A stretch of DNA of 64,000 nt from Desulfovibrio sp. Marseille-P6017 (GCA_900604495.1 UWOR01000002.1:248001-312000), one strand, 5' to 3'; numbered from the stretch's first letter, positions 1-10,072 are shown. Numbers and translations: made by a program. Notes: a model not told the origin generated them from the sequence alone.

Positions 1-3000
1 AAGGAATAGAAGTTTTAGATATAGACTTAGATATTGATGTAGAAAGAACATACAGAAATATAATAGATTATTATAGATTATCTAAAAAACTTCCAAGTTT
101 ATCATATATAAATGATGATATAAAGAAGTTATATGACGAATTTATTAAATCATATACAATAGCATTAAATAATATAAAAGAAGGTAGTTATCTTACTAAA
201 AAGCAAAAAAACTTATTTAGAATAGGTGCAATAAGAAGAAGTATAGAAGATAAAGAGTTAATTTTTACTTCATTGCATCCATTAAATATTATATATCAAC
301 TTCATTTAAATTATGGAATAGATAATGAAGTTATAGATGAAGATGTTTTAAAGAAATTTACATCCACTTATCTTTTACCATATATAATAGATGAAGACGA
401 TAAACTTTATATACCTATGGAACAACAACATTCTCCTGAATGGAAGTATTACGTAGACGAGAATCTTCCTAGATATAAAAGTTCAAGAGACTTTGTTTCA
501 AAATTAGTTAATGAAAAGATAGAAGAGTTTGTAAGCCATTTTAAATATATGTTTGAAATGGGAAATAATGCACCAATAAGAATTAACTTAATTAATACAG
601 GTGATAGCAAAGAGATACTACAAGGGATATTTAAATACTATATAAAACAGCTTAAGAATAAAAAGGTAAGTGAACTATTACCAATAGATTTATTTATATA
701 CTCAGATAAGAATATAACAAATGCTTTTGAAGAAGTAGCATTTAATGAGGATATAGAATCATTAAAAGAGATATATAATTTGGATTTATCAGTGGATGAT
801 ATGTCTGAAGAAGATGTATTAAATTTATATAGAGAAAAAGTACATTTTTATTCTAAGAATATAAGTAATGGTGTTGAGTATGCACATATTACATTTTTAG
901 AAATGAGTAGTGACGTTAAGAAAATAACTTCTAATATGGATGATATACCATCAGGAGTTATATTAAATGGTACTATATCAGGAGTTCCATCAGTATTTTT
1001 AGGAGACTCATATAGAACTGGATTTGGTACTAAATATACTAATACAGAAAGTAGACTTATGAATGTAGCTATAAAATTAAATGCTTTAAATGCAGCATCA
1101 TCTGGAGAACCATTTAACAGCAATCAATGCAAAGCTATATCTATACCTAACAAAAACAAAGCAACATTAGATAGTATATATGATGCTAGTCATTGGGTAA
1201 CATTCATAGATCCTAAGGTTGATTTGAATTTCTTTAAAAATGACCCTGATGCAAAAGATCTATTAATAATACATTATAGTGATCAATATACAACTGCCGG
1301 AGGATATGATGCAATAACGGTTACTAGAAAGTCTGGACCATATCAAAGAGTTATAGAAGAGTTTTTAGAAAAAAATGGAATAGAAAATGCAAGTGATTAT
1401 TCACCATCAGTTATAAATATGTTTAATGCTATAAATGGAGATTGGCTTTTAAGATTATTATCTAGTAAATCACATTTCCCTAAAGAGAAAATAAGTATAT
1501 TATCTGCAATAAAGTTAGGTCTTGCTCAATTTAAAAATGATAATATAATATGGGTTCCTATATCACTTGAAGAAATATTAAGAGTATCAGGTGGTGCAGG
1601 TTTAAAACAAAGTGAAGGATTTTTATCAGCTAAGAACTTAGGGTTTGAAGGGGGAGTAACAAGTGATGATATATTATTTGTTGGTATAGAAGAAGTAAGC
1701 GATAAAGTATTTGTACATTATTATCCAGTTGAAGTTAAGATAGGAATAAATGATCCATCATATGTTCATAAGGGAATAAAACAAGCTAAATCTACTAAAT
1801 CAATATTCAATAATATATTATTACCTGATGAAAATGAAGATTTAAGTAGCACACAAAAAGTATATAGAAACTTCTTAATGCAGCTTGTAATAACTAGTGC
1901 TGAAAAGTTAAGTTTATATAATGTTTGTAAAGGTGGAGACTGGAATAAAGTAATTAATTCTGATTTAAGAAGAAAATTACTTAATGAAGAATATGAAATA
2001 AATAACTCAATTGAAACTTCACTAGGTAAAGCTTCAGTTATATCATTTAAAAAAGGTATGGCATATACTCATATCGGTATAGAAGATGATGTTATGGTTA
2101 TAGAGATGTCTGAAGAAGATGGGATTAATTTTATAACTAAGAGTATTGAAGAAATAGGAGAACATGTAGAAAGAATTAATATTTCAGGAATGAATATAGA
2201 GAATTATAATAATAGTAATAATTTTAATAATGTAAATAAGCCTGTAAGTTATGAAGAAAATAGTGGTGATACTGAAGCAGCAACTATTGTAGCTGATACA
2301 TCAGTGGATTTAGAGATCACGCATCAAAAAGTGAATACATGTTCAATTATACAACCCCAAAACGATAATGAACTAATAAATTCTGATGAAGATAGAAAGA
2401 TGGAAATACTATTTGGAGTAAACCAAAAGAATAATAAAGAAGTGATTTGGTATCCAAATGATACGGATAAGTTACTTCATACTAATACAGGAATAATTGG
2501 TACTATGGGTACTGGTAAAACTCAATTTACAAAATCTATGATTACTCAAATACATAGAGAATCTAAGTACAATGTAGATAGAAAAGATGTAGGAATATTA
2601 ATATTTGACTACAAAGGAGATTACAATAAATCTAAAACTGATTTTATAGAAGCTACAAATGCAAATGTATATGAACTATACCAATTACCATTTAATCCGC
2701 TTTCAGTAATAAAGGCTGCTAATTCTAAACCAATGCTACCTCTTCATACAGCAAATAGTTTAAAAGTAACACTAGCAAAAGCATTTGGACTTGGAATTAA
2801 GCAAGAAACATTATTAAGAGATTTAATAATGGAAGCATATGAAAAGAAAGGTATAATAAAAAATCAATCAGATACTTGGAACAAACCAGCACCTACATTA
2901 AAAGATGTATACGATATATATGTAAATAGAGATGATTTAAAAGAAGATAGCTTATATGCAGCATTTAGTAACTTAATAGATTTTGAGATATTTGAGCCAG

Positions 3001-3539
3001 ATTCAGCAAATACTAAGAGTTTATTTGAGTTAATAGATGGAGTTACTGTAATAGATTTATCAGGATATGATCCAGATATTCAAAACTTAGTAGTTGCAAT
3101 AACTTTAGATTTATTCTATTCTCAAATGCAGGCATACGGACATAGTAAAATAGAAGGAAGTTTAAGACAGCTTAATAAGATTATATTAGTTGATGAAGCT
3201 GACAATTTCTTAAGTAAGGATTTTGAAACATTAAAGAAGATACTTAAAGAGGGTAGAGAGTTTGGAGTAGGTACTATTCTTTCGACTCAGTTATTAAGCC
3301 ATTTCTCTACTGGAGAGAATAAGTATTCAGATTATATTTTAACTTGGATAGTTCATAATGTAGCTGAGATTAATCTAAAAGATGCTAGGTATATATTTAA
3401 TGCACATGATAAGAGTGAGCAAGAAAATTTATGTAATAGGATTAAGACTTTAAGTAAGCATTATAGCTTAGTTAAGATGGGGGATAGTGATAGGGCTATA
3501 TTTATGAGAGATAAGGCATTTTGGGAGTTAATACAGTAG
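1..3539 (+). CDS. dptH: DNA phosphorothioation-dependent restriction ATPase DptH (5' end outside window)
   Basis: Restriction half of a Dnd phosphorothioation defence system. In the family, DptH works with DptF and DptG to attack DNA that lacks the sulfur mark. The frame is open from the first complete codon at position 3, so the start, and probably dptF and dptG, lie left of the window; about 1178 residues are visible. The C-terminal third is a HerA/FtsK-like ATPase, with Walker A GTMGTGKT near 2498-2521 and Walker B ILVDEAD near 3184-3204. I can name no motif in the N-terminal part. The gene points toward dndCDE on the other strand, so the restriction and modification halves converge. A T-tailed hairpin follows the stop. 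The DptH name rests on the overall sequence plus this neighbourhood. Confidence 0.88.
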   Translation, partial: GIEVLDIDLDIDVERTYRNIIDYYRLSKKLPSLSYINDDIKKLYDEFIKSYTIALNNIKEGSYLTKKQKNLFRIGAIRRSIEDKELIFTSLHPLNIIYQLHLNYGIDNEVIDEDVLKKFTSTYLLPYIIDEDDKLYIPMEQQHSPEWKYYVDENLPRYKSSRDFVSKLVNEKIEEFVSHFKYMFEMGNNAPIRINLINTGDSKEILQGIFKYYIKQLKNKKVSELLPIDLFIYSDKNITNAFEEVAFNEDIESLKEIYNLDLSVDDMSEEDVLNLYREKVHFYSKNISNGVEYAHITFLEMSSDVKKITSNMDDIPSGVILNGTISGVPSVFLGDSYRTGFGTKYTNTESRLMNVAIKLNALNAASSGEPFNSNQCKAISIPNKNKATLDSIYDASHWVTFIDPKVDLNFFKNDPDAKDLLIIHYSDQYTTAGGYDAITVTRKSGPYQRVIEEFLEKNGIENASDYSPSVINMFNAINGDWLLRLLSSKSHFPKEKISILSAIKLGLAQFKNDNIIWVPISLEEILRVSGGAGLKQSEGFLSAKNLGFEGGVTSDDILFVGIEEVSDKVFVHYYPVEVKIGINDPSYVHKGIKQAKSTKSIFNNILLPDENEDLSSTQKVYRNFLMQLVITSAEKLSLYNVCKGGDWNKVINSDLRRKLLNEEYEINNSIETSLGKASVISFKKGMAYTHIGIEDDVMVIEMSEEDGINFITKSIEEIGEHVERINISGMNIENYNNSNNFNNVNKPVSYEENSGDTEAATIVADTSVDLEITHQKVNTCSIIQPQNDNELINSDEDRKMEILFGVNQKNNKEVIWYPNDTDKLLHTNTGIIGTMGTGKTQFTKSMITQIHRESKYNVDRKDVGILIFDYKGDYNKSKTDFIEATNANVYELYQLPFNPLSVIKAANSKPMLPLHTANSLKVTLAKAFGLGIKQETLLRDLIMEAYEKKGIIKNQSDTWNKPAPTLKDVYDIYVNRDDLKEDSLYAAFSNLIDFEIFEPDSANTKSLFELIDGVTVIDLSGYDPDIQNLVVAITLDLFYSQMQAYGHSKIEGSLRQLNKIILVDEADNFLSKDFETLKKILKEGREFGVGTILSTQLLSHFSTGENKYSDYILTWIVHNVAEINLKDARYIFNAHDKSEQENLCNRIKTLSKHYSLVKMGDSDRAIFMRDKAFWELIQ

Positions 3540-3583
3540 ATATGATAAAGTTTATTATATCATAAAAATCAGTATATATTGAA

Positions 3584-3620
3584 GAATAGAGATCTTATGA
3601 TGTTTTAGGTCTCTATTTTT
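3584..3620 (+). terminator. intrinsic terminator after dptH
   Basis: AATAGAGA (3584) pairs with TCTCTATT (3610) and is followed by a T run. It lies 45 bases after the dptH stop. Confidence 0.75.
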
Positions 3621-3687
3621 CTGTGTTAATAAATATATATTGTACATATACTTATTAGTATAATAAGTGAAATAATGGGGGGATTCT

Positions 3688-4671
3688 ATGTCATTTGAGG
3701 CTAAACCCAAAAGTATTATGGGATTATTTAGAGAGCCAGAAGGGATTTCTTATAATATTCCGATGTATCAAAGGTCATATAGTTGGGGAGAGGATGAAAT
3801 AAGTGATTTTTGTGAAGACTTAAATGATTTATATACAGGCAATGGAAAAGATTATTTTTTTGGTGCACTTATAACAATGGAAGATAAATATAATCAAAAC
3901 AATCAGCAAGTTATAGATGGTCAACAAAGAATAACTACTTTTTCTATACTAATTTCACAATTATATAATTTATGTGAAGTGCTAATTGACCAAATGGAGA
4001 AATCAGATAAACTAAAATATAAGCAAAATATAAAAGAATTAAGAAATAAGCAAGGTGATTTAGGTCAATGTATTAAAAATGAAAATAGATATAAAGTTAT
4101 ATTATCTAAAGTTGACAATGAATACTTTGAGAAAGTGCTAGATATATCTACGGAAAAGGAATTAATAGATATTTGTTATGAGGTAGTAGATAAGTTAGAA
4201 TTAGTTGAATGTATAGAAACAGGTATAGAATATAAAAATGCATACATTAAAAAAATACATAAAAAGAAAAAAATAACATATAAAGATATACTAAATATAC
4301 CAGTAATTAATAATAGAATTAGGTTTAATGATTTAAAGGATATATGTTATGAGCAATATAAGTCTAAACTAGATTTAAAGTCTAATTATAATTATAAAAT
4401 ATTTGAAAAGTATTTATTAATAAAATATATTAGGGATATGTTGAGTAAAACTGGGAAATGTATAAATTACTATCTAGAAAAAAAGTATATAACTGATGAA
4501 GATATACATAAAGTAAATGAATTATTAGACTTCGAATATGAAAAATTAGATATAGTTTCTCATAAAAATATAAAAAATGCAAAAGAAATTATAAATGAAA
4601 CCCATCTCCATATAAAACTTTATAAGAAGATGGGTTTTTATTATATACTAATATCTCCTTTAACAACTTGA
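3688..4671 (+). CDS. DUF262 domain protein, C-terminally truncated
   Basis: The N-terminal 100 residues carry the DUF262 (GmrS/ParB-like nuclease fold) hallmarks: IPMYQRSYSWGEDE near residue 24 and VIDGQQRITTFSIL near residue 76. DUF262 proteins are common in restriction and phage defence, usually 500-700 residues long and ending in a DUF1524 HNH-type domain; here only 327 residues remain and no HNH motif is visible. The last 25-30 codons run through the hairpin at 4598-4639 and into the antisense of the dndE 3' end, so the natural C-terminus appears lost. The start follows a strong SD (GGGGGG) 5 bases upstream. It sits in the gap between dptH and dndE, so it belongs to the defence locus by position. 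Probably a decayed or deletion-trimmed gene; a short functional form is possible. Confidence 0.75.
   Translation: MSFEAKPKSIMGLFREPEGISYNIPMYQRSYSWGEDEISDFCEDLNDLYTGNGKDYFFGALITMEDKYNQNNQQVIDGQQRITTFSILISQLYNLCEVLIDQMEKSDKLKYKQNIKELRNKQGDLGQCIKNENRYKVILSKVDNEYFEKVLDISTEKELIDICYEVVDKLELVECIETGIEYKNAYIKKIHKKKKITYKDILNIPVINNRIRFNDLKDICYEQYKSKLDLKSNYNYKIFEKYLLIKYIRDMLSKTGKCINYYLEKKYITDEDIHKVNELLDFEYEKLDIVSHKNIKNAKEIINETHLHIKLYKKMGFYYILISPLTT
4598..4639. terminator. hairpin terminator between DUF262 gene and dndE
   Basis: AAACCCATCT and AGATGGGTTT pair around an 20-base loop, with T run on the + side and A run before the left arm, so it can serve both the DUF262 gene and the converging dndE. It lies inside the reading frame of the DUF262 gene. 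Confidence 0.8.
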
Positions 4672-5024
4672 GTAATGAAATGTTCCAAATTGCTAGAGTA
4701 ATTATATCTATTCTTCAACATAGCAGCACCACGATCAATATGAAGCTTAGCATGAGTAGGGAAGTACTCATCATCACTTAAATGCTTACCAGCATGTTGT
4801 TCAAGTAAACTTTTAAATAACACATCATATTGTGCAGTTATAGTCTGTCTATTAAGTTCAAGTCCGTTATTATCAGTTTCTTTATAATTTTCAATTGGTT
4901 CATCATTAGTTAAAGACATTGAAATTGCAAGCTTACAAAGTGCAAATGGCTTTAAATTCATTCTAGAACCTAAATCTTCAAATATTTCTTTTGTTTGTTG
5001 TGATGTTTTAAGTCTAAATCCCAT
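4641..5024 (-). CDS. dndE: DNA sulfur modification protein DndE
   Basis: Small DNA-associated member of the Dnd modification complex, which replaces a non-bridging backbone oxygen with sulfur. At 127 residues it has the usual DndE size, with the typical opening FRLKTSQQTKEIFEDLGSR and the conserved HIDRGAAML stretch near residue 93. Start ATG at 5024 lies two bases after the dndD stop, and its SD (GAGGTG) is inside the dndD end, so the two are translationally linked. Last gene of dndCDE; it ends at the shared hairpin. Confidence 0.93.
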   Translation of the reverse strand: MGFRLKTSQQTKEIFEDLGSRMNLKPFALCKLAISMSLTNDEPIENYKETDNNGLELNRQTITAQYDVLFKSLLEQHAGKHLSDDEYFPTHAKLHIDRGAAMLKNRYNYSSNLEHFITQVVKGDISI

Positions 5025-5026
5025 AA

Positions 5027-7186
5027 TTACACCTCAAAAAAGTATCCTTTACTTTGGATAGTCTTTCTATTTTTATCATCATATTGTATTAAGTACTCGC
5101 CATTTAACTTTGGTTTTATTTCTTTATATGCCTTTTCATCTATTTCAGTATTAGTAGATAATATTATAACTTGATCACTTATAGTTGATAAATATTCACT
5201 AGTAATATTATTTCTATGAGTTTCATCTATTCTAGCATATGGAGTATCTATTATAAAAGGTATTTCTATATCAGAAGCCTTAAGTAAAGCCCAGTATAGA
5301 CAAAGTATATAAATTTGTTTTTCTCCACTAGAGAATCCATTTATATCAACTTTAGTTCTTAACTCAATAAACATTCCTGTAGAATTATTTTTAATAGAAT
5401 TAAGAAGTTCATTTTTGTTTTCAACATGATACTCTTTAAATAAATCTTCAAAGAATAGCTTACCAAATTTTTTCTCCATTTCATCATAACCTATATTTTC
5501 AATTAGGTTTTCAAGTTCTAGAGAGTTATACATTTTATTTATATATAATGAAGCATTAAAGTCTTTATCTATATCTATAAAATCTATAAAGTTATCTTTT
5601 TGAATTATTCTTCTAAATATATACATGAAATTTTCTTGTATTTCTTTAGTTTTATTATCTGTTAAAGTATTTATTATATCTTCTAACATAAGTATAAGGT
5701 CAGCAGACATATCAACTACCTTATTTGCTTGAAGTAATTCTATATATTTAGCTTTAGATTTATCTCTATTTAAAGTTAACATATTTAACTTATTTTTTAA
5801 TTCTTCTAAATTAGAAGATAAGTTACTTTCACTTTCTGATAATTTACCAATTTCACTAGATAAATTAGATATTTCTTCTATATATTTATTTAATGATTCA
5901 TCTTCTAAACTGGAATTAAGTTTAGATCTAATATCTGCTAACTCTAAAGCAATGGATCTATATTCATCAAATAAGTTAAGTATAGAAGCATTATCAAAAT
6001 CAATTACTGAATCCATAAGTGATATTAATGAATTACTTTCATCAGATGATAGCATATGAATAGGTTTAAAGTTATCAGTAATATCTTTAGGAGCAATATC
6101 ATCTATTAAAGCTTCTGAAACAGTCATAGCAACTTCATCTATTGATATACTACTTATTTTATCTAAAAGCAAGCCTTTTATATAATCTGCACTTAGCTTA
6201 CCTTTAAGTTGATTATATATTAAATAGTTCTCTTCTGATTTTACTTGTTTCTTTAAATCGACTATTTTATCTTTTAACATTAAGAAAGGAAGCATTTCAT
6301 TACAAAAGTCTTTAATGCTTTGATTTATAATACTTCTTCTAGCTTCTAATTCAACAGTTCTAGTATTAAAAGCTTGTCTCTCTTCTGCTAAAACGCCACC
6401 TTTTTTTCTAAATTCTTTTTCAGATTTTATCTTTAAAGCTTTTAAATTGTCTATATTATTTATTAAATCAGAAATTTCACATTTGATGATATATTCTTCA
6501 GAGGTAAGATTATTAACTTCTTCATCCAATTTCATATATTCATCTCTTGCAATTTCTATTTCATTATTACTATTTTTATTTGACTTAGTACTTGATACTA
6601 TTGTATTTTTTAATACATCAAAAGTATCAAAGTTACAAAGTGATAAAAGAGATTGTTTTAAATGTGTATTGGAATTCTTTCCTATAAAGAATTCTGATAA
6701 ATGTTCACCATCAAAGAAAAAGAATTCAAATATTTTAGGTGAAATTATAGATGTAATATAATTTTCAAAATAATTAAGTTCTTCATCATCTAAAGGAATA
6801 TTTGAGAAATTTTTATAAACTAAAAATGTCTCATCTAATTTTTTATCTTTAAAAGTCCACTGTCTAACTAATGTATAAGTGTTTTTTTCTGTATTTTCGC
6901 TAATCTCAATATCTATTGATATATATGCATCAACAGTATCATTTTTTAGAGAATTATTATTTATATTAGATTTTACTCTAGATATATATGAAGAATTAAA
7001 TCCTTGATACTTGTAAGCCATAGGTCCATAAATACAAAGTTTAATAGCTTCAAATATTGTTGATTTACCAGCTCCATTTTTACCACCTACTAATATTATG
7101 TTTTTATCATTTGTAGTAGTAAAATCAAAGATAGTTTCTTCCTCATAAGATCTAAAGTTTTTTAGTACAAGTTTATTTATTTTCAT
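5027..7186 (-). CDS. dndD: DNA sulfur modification protein DndD (SMC-like ATPase)
   Basis: ABC/SMC-type ATPase of the phosphorothioation complex; in the family it is thought to open or nick DNA for DndC. Visible order: Walker A GGKNGAGKST at residues 34-43, a long coiled-coil middle of about 450 residues rich in E, K, L and N with the insertion typical of RecN/SbcC-like proteins, signature FSSGEKQI, and Walker B IPFIIDTPYARID near the end. 719 residues, within family range. Its start overlaps the dndC end by 14 bases, indicating one operon. Confidence 0.95.
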   Translation of the reverse strand: MKINKLVLKNFRSYEEETIFDFTTTNDKNIILVGGKNGAGKSTIFEAIKLCIYGPMAYKYQGFNSSYISRVKSNINNNSLKNDTVDAYISIDIEISENTEKNTYTLVRQWTFKDKKLDETFLVYKNFSNIPLDDEELNYFENYITSIISPKIFEFFFFDGEHLSEFFIGKNSNTHLKQSLLSLCNFDTFDVLKNTIVSSTKSNKNSNNEIEIARDEYMKLDEEVNNLTSEEYIIKCEISDLINNIDNLKALKIKSEKEFRKKGGVLAEERQAFNTRTVELEARRSIINQSIKDFCNEMLPFLMLKDKIVDLKKQVKSEENYLIYNQLKGKLSADYIKGLLLDKISSISIDEVAMTVSEALIDDIAPKDITDNFKPIHMLSSDESNSLISLMDSVIDFDNASILNLFDEYRSIALELADIRSKLNSSLEDESLNKYIEEISNLSSEIGKLSESESNLSSNLEELKNKLNMLTLNRDKSKAKYIELLQANKVVDMSADLILMLEDIINTLTDNKTKEIQENFMYIFRRIIQKDNFIDFIDIDKDFNASLYINKMYNSLELENLIENIGYDEMEKKFGKLFFEDLFKEYHVENKNELLNSIKNNSTGMFIELRTKVDINGFSSGEKQIYILCLYWALLKASDIEIPFIIDTPYARIDETHRNNITSEYLSTISDQVIILSTNTEIDEKAYKEIKPKLNGEYLIQYDDKNRKTIQSKGYFFEV

Positions 7187-8636
7187 GTTCTAACTCCTTG
7201 CCACTTTCTTCTTCGATCTTTTCAATAATATCTTGATGAAGCCATTGTTGATTTAATATTTTACTTACCGCGTTTTTTAATTTAGTATTATTACTAAAGT
7301 GTTTATACTTATTAGTATCAATAACTAATTTATTAAATAGATCATTGTTTATATCATATTCTTTACATTTTTCAGCTATAACGTTTAATGTAGAAGAATC
7401 AAATAGAGGATTTTTATATTCAGCCCATGGTAAATCTTTACCAGTCACTTCTTTATATATATTTAATAATGTAGTAGAAGTTAAATCTTCTTCATTATCC
7501 CATATCTCATCAATTGCTTTAAGTTCACCTAAATTAATAAGTTCTAAGTCAGGATAGAACTTTTGCATTTCTATTTGAGTTTCTAAAAGCTTTTTTAGAA
7601 TCATTTGTCTAGCTTCAAATGTAAATGGACCAAACATTATTTTTCCATCTCTTTTAACAACGGCACCATTTCTTTTGTGCTTTTTACGATTCTTAGGCTT
7701 ATCTCTTTCACTTAATAGCCAACTTCTAAACTCAACTAAAGGCTTCAATTCATTATGGCCAGATTCTATAAATCCATTTAAAGATTTATCCTCTTTTACA
7801 ACAGTACAAATCCAACACCCAAATCTACTATTACCACAGCTGCTTTTAGCACTTGATTCATCAGCTATAAAAGGACATTCTCCAGAATCACCAGAACCTT
7901 TCATATACATTTCAAATAATTCCATTGCACTAGTTCCCCATGCAGTAGCAGGAGAAGGGAAGTCACCAGCATTAAAAGTAATTAAGTTGTCATTGTTATG
8001 GTATAGTACATCCCAAACGTCAGCAGTTGAGAAATCAACTATAGGAGTGTAGACATAAGCTAATTTATTTTTACCTCTTAAAGTTTCATGTGGAGTAAGA
8101 AGATATCCTTCTATTTCTCTTTTTTCTATTCTAGCCTTTCTTGCAGAACTTTCATCTTTACGAACTCCAAGTAGAACTACAACATCTTCGTACTCTAATT
8201 TTTCTTTTATAAACTTATTAGATGGTCTTATCTTTAGTCTTTCAGTACACCAACGATATTGTATAGACTTTGGAGTAGGGTACCCTTTCCCAATTATATT
8301 AGCCCAGAAGCTATCATGAAGTTCAGGATACACAATTTGTGCTATTATAGGCAAATCTAATTCTTTAGCACTTTCGTTTATTTTATTTATATTATCTTTC
8401 AGATATTCAAGTATTATAGGATTTTCTATAAGTGTATCTGATGACACTACATAAACTGGCTTGTGTCTTTTTTCTTTAGGTAATCTTTTCAACATAGAAA
8501 AAGTCACCTGTAAGGTACAACTACTATCCTTGCCGCCACTATAGCCGAGGATCCAAGGTCTTTTATCATTAAGGTATACAGCTTCCATTTCATCTAATAG
8601 GTCATCTAATGTATAATTGTCAAAGTAGCTAGCCAT
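7173..8636 (-). CDS. dndC: DNA phosphorothioation protein DndC (PAPS-reductase-like)
   Basis: ATP-pyrophosphatase/PAPS-reductase family protein that activates DNA for sulfur insertion and carries an Fe-S cluster. The PP-loop SGGKDSS is at residues 33-39, and a Cys cluster lies near residues 254-276, ending GCWIC. 487 residues, usual length. First gene of the visible modification operon. Neither dndB (usual first gene and repressor) nor dndA (cysteine desulfurase) is adjacent: 8637-9119 is non-coding. A chromosomal IscS probably supplies sulfur, as in other dndA-less loci. Confidence 0.95.
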   Translation of the reverse strand: MASYFDNYTLDDLLDEMEAVYLNDKRPWILGYSGGKDSSCTLQVTFSMLKRLPKEKRHKPVYVVSSDTLIENPIILEYLKDNINKINESAKELDLPIIAQIVYPELHDSFWANIIGKGYPTPKSIQYRWCTERLKIRPSNKFIKEKLEYEDVVVLLGVRKDESSARKARIEKREIEGYLLTPHETLRGKNKLAYVYTPIVDFSTADVWDVLYHNNDNLITFNAGDFPSPATAWGTSAMELFEMYMKGSGDSGECPFIADESSAKSSCGNSRFGCWICTVVKEDKSLNGFIESGHNELKPLVEFRSWLLSERDKPKNRKKHKRNGAVVKRDGKIMFGPFTFEARQMILKKLLETQIEMQKFYPDLELINLGELKAIDEIWDNEEDLTSTTLLNIYKEVTGKDLPWAEYKNPLFDSSTLNVIAEKCKEYDINNDLFNKLVIDTNKYKHFSNNTKLKNAVSKILNQQWLHQDIIEKIEEESGKELEHENK

Positions 8637-9119
8637 TACTATTCAATCCTTTCTATTTTATAATAAGTTATAAAAATATATTTAAGTAAAAATTTAAATA
8701 TGATATTTACAGAAATATACCATTATATTATTATATCACAGATTTTAAGATTAAAGAATTTATATTAACTTCTATTCAAACATAAATTAGTATAAAGCTA
8801 AATATACTTTATTATAATTATAGCCTTATAAATAGTATGGATTTGAAATAAATTATCATATATTATCTTTTGCATGATTACTTTAAATTATAAAAATCAA
8901 GTTATGGTCTTGGAAGAATTATGTAAAATTATTATTTTTATTCAGTTAAAATAATAAAATATAAATATTTAATAATTTATTATTTTAGTATGGTATAAAG
9001 GAAGTTCGTGGGAACTTGTTAAAAAATTCGGAGCTTTACATATAAAAAGTAAACATAGTTTAAGTTTTCACAACATATATATTATAGGTAAGATTTTTTA
9101 TATTATGGAGGTTTACAAA
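8637..9119. other. non-coding gap between dndC and desulfoferrodoxin
   Basis: Very AT-rich with stops in all frames. It must contain the divergent promoters of dndC (-) and dfx (+). I find no trace of dndB. The only ordered element I can point to is the inverted repeat at 9002-9017. Confidence 0.7.
9002..9017. promoter_or_regulatory. inverted repeat upstream of desulfoferrodoxin
   Basis: AAGTTC-GTGG-GAACTT, about 105 bases before the dfx start and just after a TATAAA-like stretch. It could be an operator or the foot of a leader hairpin; it does not match the PerR box I would expect for an oxidative-stress gene. Confidence 0.4.
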
Positions 9120-9506
9120 ATGAATAATTCAAAAAAGTTTCTTATATGTAGTGTCTGTGGAAATATGGTCGGAATGATAGAAGATAAAGGTCCTAAACTA
9201 GTATGTTGTGGAAAAAAGATGAATGAGCTAGTAGAAAATACAACAGAAGCTTCAGTAGAAAAGCATACACCAGTAGTAAATATAGATAACAATAAAGTAA
9301 ATGTACAAGTTGGAAGTACATTACATCCAATGACACAAGAGCACCATATAAGCTGGATATATCTTTTAACAACACAAGGTGGTCAGCGTAAATCTTTAGA
9401 AGTAGATAGTGATCCAATTGTGGAATTTGTATTAACTGAAAATGATAAGCTGTTAGAAGTATATGCATATTGTAATCTTCATGGATTATGGAAATTAGAA
9501 TTATAA
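9120..9506 (+). CDS. dfx: desulfoferrodoxin (superoxide reductase, class I)
   Basis: Cytosolic superoxide reductase of anaerobes; reduces superoxide to hydrogen peroxide using rubredoxin-type electrons. The N-terminal desulforedoxin domain shows CSVCG near residue 10 and LVCCGKKM near residue 28. The SOR domain shows the iron ligands in KHTPVV, HPMTQEHHI and CNLHGLW. An ATG at 9105 is also in frame, but it overlaps the SD GGAGG (9107-9111), so ATG 9120 is chosen, giving 128 residues. Monocistronic, with a terminator downstream. Confidence 0.95.
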   Translation: MNNSKKFLICSVCGNMVGMIEDKGPKLVCCGKKMNELVENTTEASVEKHTPVVNIDNNKVNVQVGSTLHPMTQEHHISWIYLLTTQGGQRKSLEVDSDPIVEFVLTENDKLLEVYAYCNLHGLWKLEL

Positions 9507-9540
9507 ATAAAATTTAAAAGTTTAAATATATCATAAAGAT

Positions 9541-9582
9541 AAAAATGAAGGGGTACATAATTAATGTACCTCTACATTTTTA
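9541..9582 (+). terminator. terminator after desulfoferrodoxin
   Basis: GGTACAT/ATGTACC stem, extended by flanking AAAATG and CATTTTT, then T-rich. Confidence 0.75.
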
Positions 9583-9726
9583 TGCAGAAAAATGCATAGT
9601 TATTTGTTAAAAAATAGAAAAATATAAATATATTAACAAATGAGTTTTAATAAAATACATATATACAAAATATATTTAGTTTTAGTATAATGTTGTGTAT
9701 TGTCATATATAGGGAGGGCTTAATAA

Positions 9727-10029
9727 ATGAAATCAAGGTTTGAAGGTGGATTACTTGGACTTATAGGTGTTAATATACTAGCATATTTTATAACTCTTAT
9801 AACATTTGGATTAGCTACACCATGGGCTATGTGTATAAAGTATAACTGGGAAGCTAAAAATACAGTTATAGAAGGAAGACGATTAAGATTTATAGGTAAA
9901 GGATCTAGTCTATTTTTACATTATATAAAATGGTGGATACTTACTATAATAACTTTGGGTATATATGGATTTTGGTTATATATAAAATTATTACAATGGA
10001 AAACTGAAAATACTATATTTGAAGACTAA
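9727..10029 (+). CDS. DUF898-like small membrane protein
   Basis: 100 residues with two to three membrane segments (about 12-34 and 62-85) and the repeated pattern LITFGLATPWAMC ... IITLGIYGFWLYIK, the signature of the DUF898/YjgN membrane family. Function unknown. SD GGGAGGG lies upstream of the ATG. Stands alone between two terminators. Confidence 0.8.
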   Translation: MKSRFEGGLLGLIGVNILAYFITLITFGLATPWAMCIKYNWEAKNTVIEGRRLRFIGKGSSLFLHYIKWWILTIITLGIYGFWLYIKLLQWKTENTIFED

Positions 10030-10030
10030 T

Positions 10031-10072
10031 AAAAAATTCTAATTGGACATTATATCCAATTAGAATTTTTTA
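10031..10072. terminator. bidirectional terminator
   Basis: Near-perfect 16-base arms (AAAAATTCTAATTGGA and its complement) around ATTATA-like loop, T-tailed on both strands. Confidence 0.85.

Noticed and set aside
848..1123. 91-codon - strand frame inside dptH
   Set aside because: Antisense shadow of a clearly coding frame, no SD or promoter.
9507..9726. Small gene or RNA between dfx and the DUF898 gene
   Set aside because: Only the dfx terminator and AT-rich promoter DNA are visible; no frame with SD.
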